From JBFJVZ01 sp041623895 (GTDB lineage Bacteria; Planctomycetota; Planctomycetia; Pirellulales; Pirellulaceae): a DNA stretch of 16,907 bases. A model generated the notes under the pieces. That model made no database searches. It was not told the origin of the DNA and saw nothing but the letters and a program-made list of their open reading frames with translations. Below are positions 14,322 to 16,907 of this stretch, piece by piece. The translations under genes were made by a program, and so were the position numbers. The DNA is taken from NCBI GenBank assembly GCA_041623895.1, contig JBFJVZ010000130.1, positions 1 through 16,907 of the forward strand, read 5' to 3'. Each line of letters opens with the position of its first letter. Position 1 is the first letter of the stretch.

Positions 14322-16907
14322 ATGAAGATGCGTTGTGCTTTAGTTGCCGTCACTTGCTTTCTGTTAGCCGTTGCACTCAATGCCAGTTCCGTAGCCGTCG
14401 CTGACGTCCGAGTTCCACGGATCTTTGGTGACAACATGATCCTGCAGCAGCAGACAAAGAACGCGGTCTGGGGATGGGCTGAGCCTGGTGAAACTGTGAC
14501 AGTCGCAGCAAGTTGGGGAACGACTGCTGCCGGCAAAGCTGACGATAACGGGCAATGGAAGCTGTTTCTGGAAACACCGGCTCACGGGTCAGGACATGTG
14601 TTGACCGTCGCCGGAAACAACACGATCGAGATCCGCAATGTTGCGATCGGCGAAGTCTGGTTGTGCGCCGGTCAGTCGAACATGGGCTGGGCGATGGGCA
14701 ATTCGTTCGACGCGGAGCAAGAAGCCGACGTCGATCTGCCGAACTTCCGCATATTTAAATCAGCGCGCGAACACTGGCACCAGCCGCTGCAGGAAAACCG
14801 CGACCGACTCTGCCGCTGGAAACCTTGCGCCCCCGAATCCGCCGCAGAGACATCTGCCGTCGCCTACTATTTTGGAAAAATGCTGCATCAGGAACTGGGG
14901 ATTCCGGTTGGCATTATCCAGCGAGCCTACGCGGGGACGCCGATCGAAGGTTGGATGCCATGGGAGATTCAGCAAGACGACGCACGGACCATTGATCACA
15001 AACGGGCACTGGATGAAAACGCCCAGCGGAGAATCAGAAACGCGGGCGAAACGGTGGAAAAAGCGCTGGCCGCATTTGATCAGGAACTGGCGGACTACAA
15101 CGCCAAGATCGATGCCGGACAGACGATGAAGAATGCCTGGAGGGCGTTGACGCCGCCAATCATCACCAAGCCCGCGAATCTTGGGCATCAGTATCCGGGG
15201 CATATCTTCAACGCCATGATCTATCCGGTTCGCCCTTACGGAATCCGTGGCATGATCTGGTACCAGGGCGAGCGCAACTCAAAAGATGCCCCGCAGGCGT
15301 TTCACTACCGCGGGCAACTATCGCTTTTGATTGATTACTTTCGTGAAACCTGGCACCGGCAGTCGGGCGGGAACGTGGCAAAGGATTTCCCGTTTCAGTT
15401 CACTCAGCTTCCCAGCTGGAATCCGCCGCAGGAAAAACCGGTCGAAGGATTGCAGGCAGCTTGGGCGGTGAATCGTGAATCGATGCGACTGGTCAACCGT
15501 GATCTCGCCAACACCGGGATGGTCGTCTCGATCGATACCGGCGACGCCGTTGAGCTTCATCCGAAAAACAAACAGCCAATCGGTATCCGCCACGCGTACC
15601 TTGCGCTGCAACAAACCTACGGCAAGGACGTCGTTGGCAGCGGTCCCCGCTACCGCGATCATGCCATTGATGGCGACAAAATGATTCTCAATTTCGATTC
15701 GGTTGGCCCGGGCTTGATGTCGGCCCGACCCGGCAGACTTGATGCATTTGCGATCGCGGGAGAAGACCGTAAGTGGCATTGGGGCGACGCCGAGATCCGC
15801 GGTGATACGGTGATCGTCTCTTCTGCGAATGTCCCCAAGGCCGCCGCCGTTCGATACGCCTGGGCGATGAATCCTTCCCGGCGAAACCTGCTTTACAACC
15901 AGGCGGGACTTCCCGCTTCGCCATTCCGGACAGACAACTGGCCACTCTTCGCACCGGACGACGAAATCCTCACAGTCAATAAACCCGCCAAGCCCGCTGG
16001 GTATCAGTCCGTCGATTGGGAGCGGCCTGAAATGAGGCAAGAGTCTGGCGCAGCAGATTCTGCAACCGAGACGAACGGCTTGGCTCCAGAACTCACGGAC
16101 CTTAACGCCGCAGACATTTCCTACGCGTTGGAAGCGAAGTTACCCGACTTAGAGATGCCGTATATCGACGCGAGTCCTGCGGATCGTGGTGACGGAATCC
16201 AGGTTGGTGAGCTTGGGGTCGATGGCGGTGACAAGGACGCGATCCTGAAATTCGCCACCGAGGTCGCCGCCGGAAAGCATGGACAGATCGACAGTCTGCT
16301 GCTGTATCAAAATGGCAGGCTGCTGTTCGAATCGTACTATCGCCGCGGCCGGATCAATTACCCGCACTATCAGATGTCGATCACCAAGTCTTACACGGCA
16401 ATGGCAATTGGACGTGCGATTCATCTCGGGCACCTGACGATGGCGGACTTGGACAAGCCCGTCGTCAGCTTTCTGAAGGAATTGAAACCCGAGAGATTTG
16501 TCGCCGGTGCGGAAGCCATCACGCTGGCCGAGGCAATGAATATGCGCTCGGGGATCCGCATTGATGATGCCACTGCAAAGCACCTGAGGCAAACACCGGA
16601 CTTGCTTAAGGGTCAGGGACAGATTCAGGCGTACTTGGAAAACAGTGCCGCCATTCCCGCAACTCCTCGTGAGTTCAAGTACCAGGGTTCCGACCCGTCG
16701 ATCACCATGCAGGTTGTCGAAGCAGTCGTGCCGGGCTCCGCACAAGACTTCATCAAAACGCAGTTGCTTGGCAAACTGGGAATCGTCAATTTCGCCTGGC
16801 AAGACGATTTAAGCGGACTGCCCAAGGCCGCCGCCGGCAGCAGCATCCGTTCCCGCGACATGCTCAAGTGGGGCATGCTCGTGATCAATCAAGGCAAGTG
16901 GAACGGC
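14322..16907 (+). CDS. Sialate O-acetylesterase-type SGNH esterase fused to class C beta-lactamase-like hydrolase (3'-partial)
   Basis: 862 codons are readable with no stop before the right edge. ATG 14322 gives a clean signal peptide (MKMRCALVAVTCFLLAVALN, cleavage near VAVA); ATG 14286 in the same frame would put a charged extension before it. Part 1 (about 27-545) is a sialate O-acetylesterase/SGNH hydrolase: CAGQSNM with nucleophile Ser119, IQRAYAGTPIEGW, WYQGERN (W313-N319), then the His block DAVELHPKNK with H413, and SPFRTDNWP near the end (from S533). A linker of roughly 70 residues follows, rich in acidic residues and Ala. Part 2 (about 620 on) is a serine beta-lactamase/penicillin-binding-like fold (PF00144 type): MSITKSYTAMAIG with SxxK at S686 and K689, and FKYQGSD with a tyrosine motif at Y787. 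The KTG-type strand would lie beyond the window. It likely de-esterifies the glycan or its fragments. Both domain calls are good; substrates are unknown. Confidence 0.9.
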   Translation, partial: MKMRCALVAVTCFLLAVALNASSVAVADVRVPRIFGDNMILQQQTKNAVWGWAEPGETVTVAASWGTTAAGKADDNGQWKLFLETPAHGSGHVLTVAGNNTIEIRNVAIGEVWLCAGQSNMGWAMGNSFDAEQEADVDLPNFRIFKSAREHWHQPLQENRDRLCRWKPCAPESAAETSAVAYYFGKMLHQELGIPVGIIQRAYAGTPIEGWMPWEIQQDDARTIDHKRALDENAQRRIRNAGETVEKALAAFDQELADYNAKIDAGQTMKNAWRALTPPIITKPANLGHQYPGHIFNAMIYPVRPYGIRGMIWYQGERNSKDAPQAFHYRGQLSLLIDYFRETWHRQSGGNVAKDFPFQFTQLPSWNPPQEKPVEGLQAAWAVNRESMRLVNRDLANTGMVVSIDTGDAVELHPKNKQPIGIRHAYLALQQTYGKDVVGSGPRYRDHAIDGDKMILNFDSVGPGLMSARPGRLDAFAIAGEDRKWHWGDAEIRGDTVIVSSANVPKAAAVRYAWAMNPSRRNLLYNQAGLPASPFRTDNWPLFAPDDEILTVNKPAKPAGYQSVDWERPEMRQESGAADSATETNGLAPELTDLNAADISYALEAKLPDLEMPYIDASPADRGDGIQVGELGVDGGDKDAILKFATEVAAGKHGQIDSLLLYQNGRLLFESYYRRGRINYPHYQMSITKSYTAMAIGRAIHLGHLTMADLDKPVVSFLKELKPERFVAGAEAITLAEAMNMRSGIRIDDATAKHLRQTPDLLKGQGQIQAYLENSAAIPATPREFKYQGSDPSITMQVVEAVVPGSAQDFIKTQLLGKLGIVNFAWQDDLSGLPKAAAGSSIRSRDMLKWGMLVINQGKWNG

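Noticed and set aside
15318..16040. Minus-strand frame of 240 codons opposite the SGNH esterase
   Set aside because: Antisense shadow of the fused esterase gene, with no motif of its own.
1..16907. CRISPR arrays, tRNAs, insertion sequences, phage or toxin-antitoxin genes
   Set aside because: I saw no regularly spaced repeats, tRNA cloverleaf-type sequence, transposase or integrase motif on either strand.

Overview
The window looks like planctomycete DNA, most likely from the Pirellulales/Rhodopirellula-like group. The evidence is a Planctomycete-type cytochrome c/DUF1549/DUF1553 protein directly coupled to a DUF1501 protein, three sulfatase domains in a short stretch, moderately GC-rich DNA, and starts that mostly lack a recognisable Shine-Dalgarno sequence. 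The genus assignment is inference. All eight protein genes lie on the + strand, nearly all begin with export signals, and they occupy almost the whole window; no tRNA, rRNA, CRISPR array, integrase or transposase is visible.

Layout: (1) 3-1775, the 3' part of a GH32 fructan-active-type glycosidase that enters from the left edge. (2) 1822-2721, a short secreted protein that begins as a GH2 beta-galactosidase-type enzyme, breaks off where the GH2 sugar-binding domain ends, and finishes in a stub of another module; probably a gene relic. (3) 2768-4189, a secreted serine alpha/beta-hydrolase resembling PhoPQ-activated pathogenicity-related proteins. (4) 4309-7791, an unusual 1160-residue protein with two complete, different S1 sulfatase domains in tandem plus a C-terminal beta-sandwich-type module. 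(5) 7949-9754, a third sulfatase with a C-terminal EF-hand. (6) 9967-12750 and (7) 12747-14249, the PSCyt1-DUF1549-DUF1553 / DUF1501 pair, overlapping by 4 bp. (8) 14322 to the right edge, a fusion of a sialate O-acetylesterase-type SGNH esterase with a class C beta-lactamase-like serine hydrolase. The gaps at 7792-7948 and 9755-9966 carry imperfect and perfect inverted repeats.

Together the genes look like an exported set for dismantling a sulfated and probably acylated polysaccharide: sulfatases remove sulfate, SGNH and alpha/beta-hydrolase esterases remove acyl groups, and GH32 (and once GH2) enzymes cut glycosidic bonds. The substrate cannot be named from sequence. The most distinctive points are the double-sulfatase fusion, the esterase/beta-lactamase-like fusion, and one accessory module (resembling DUF4980 of GH32 enzymes) seen in three different proteins within 7.7 kb, once only as a truncated stub. 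That pattern suggests module shuffling or recombination inside the locus.
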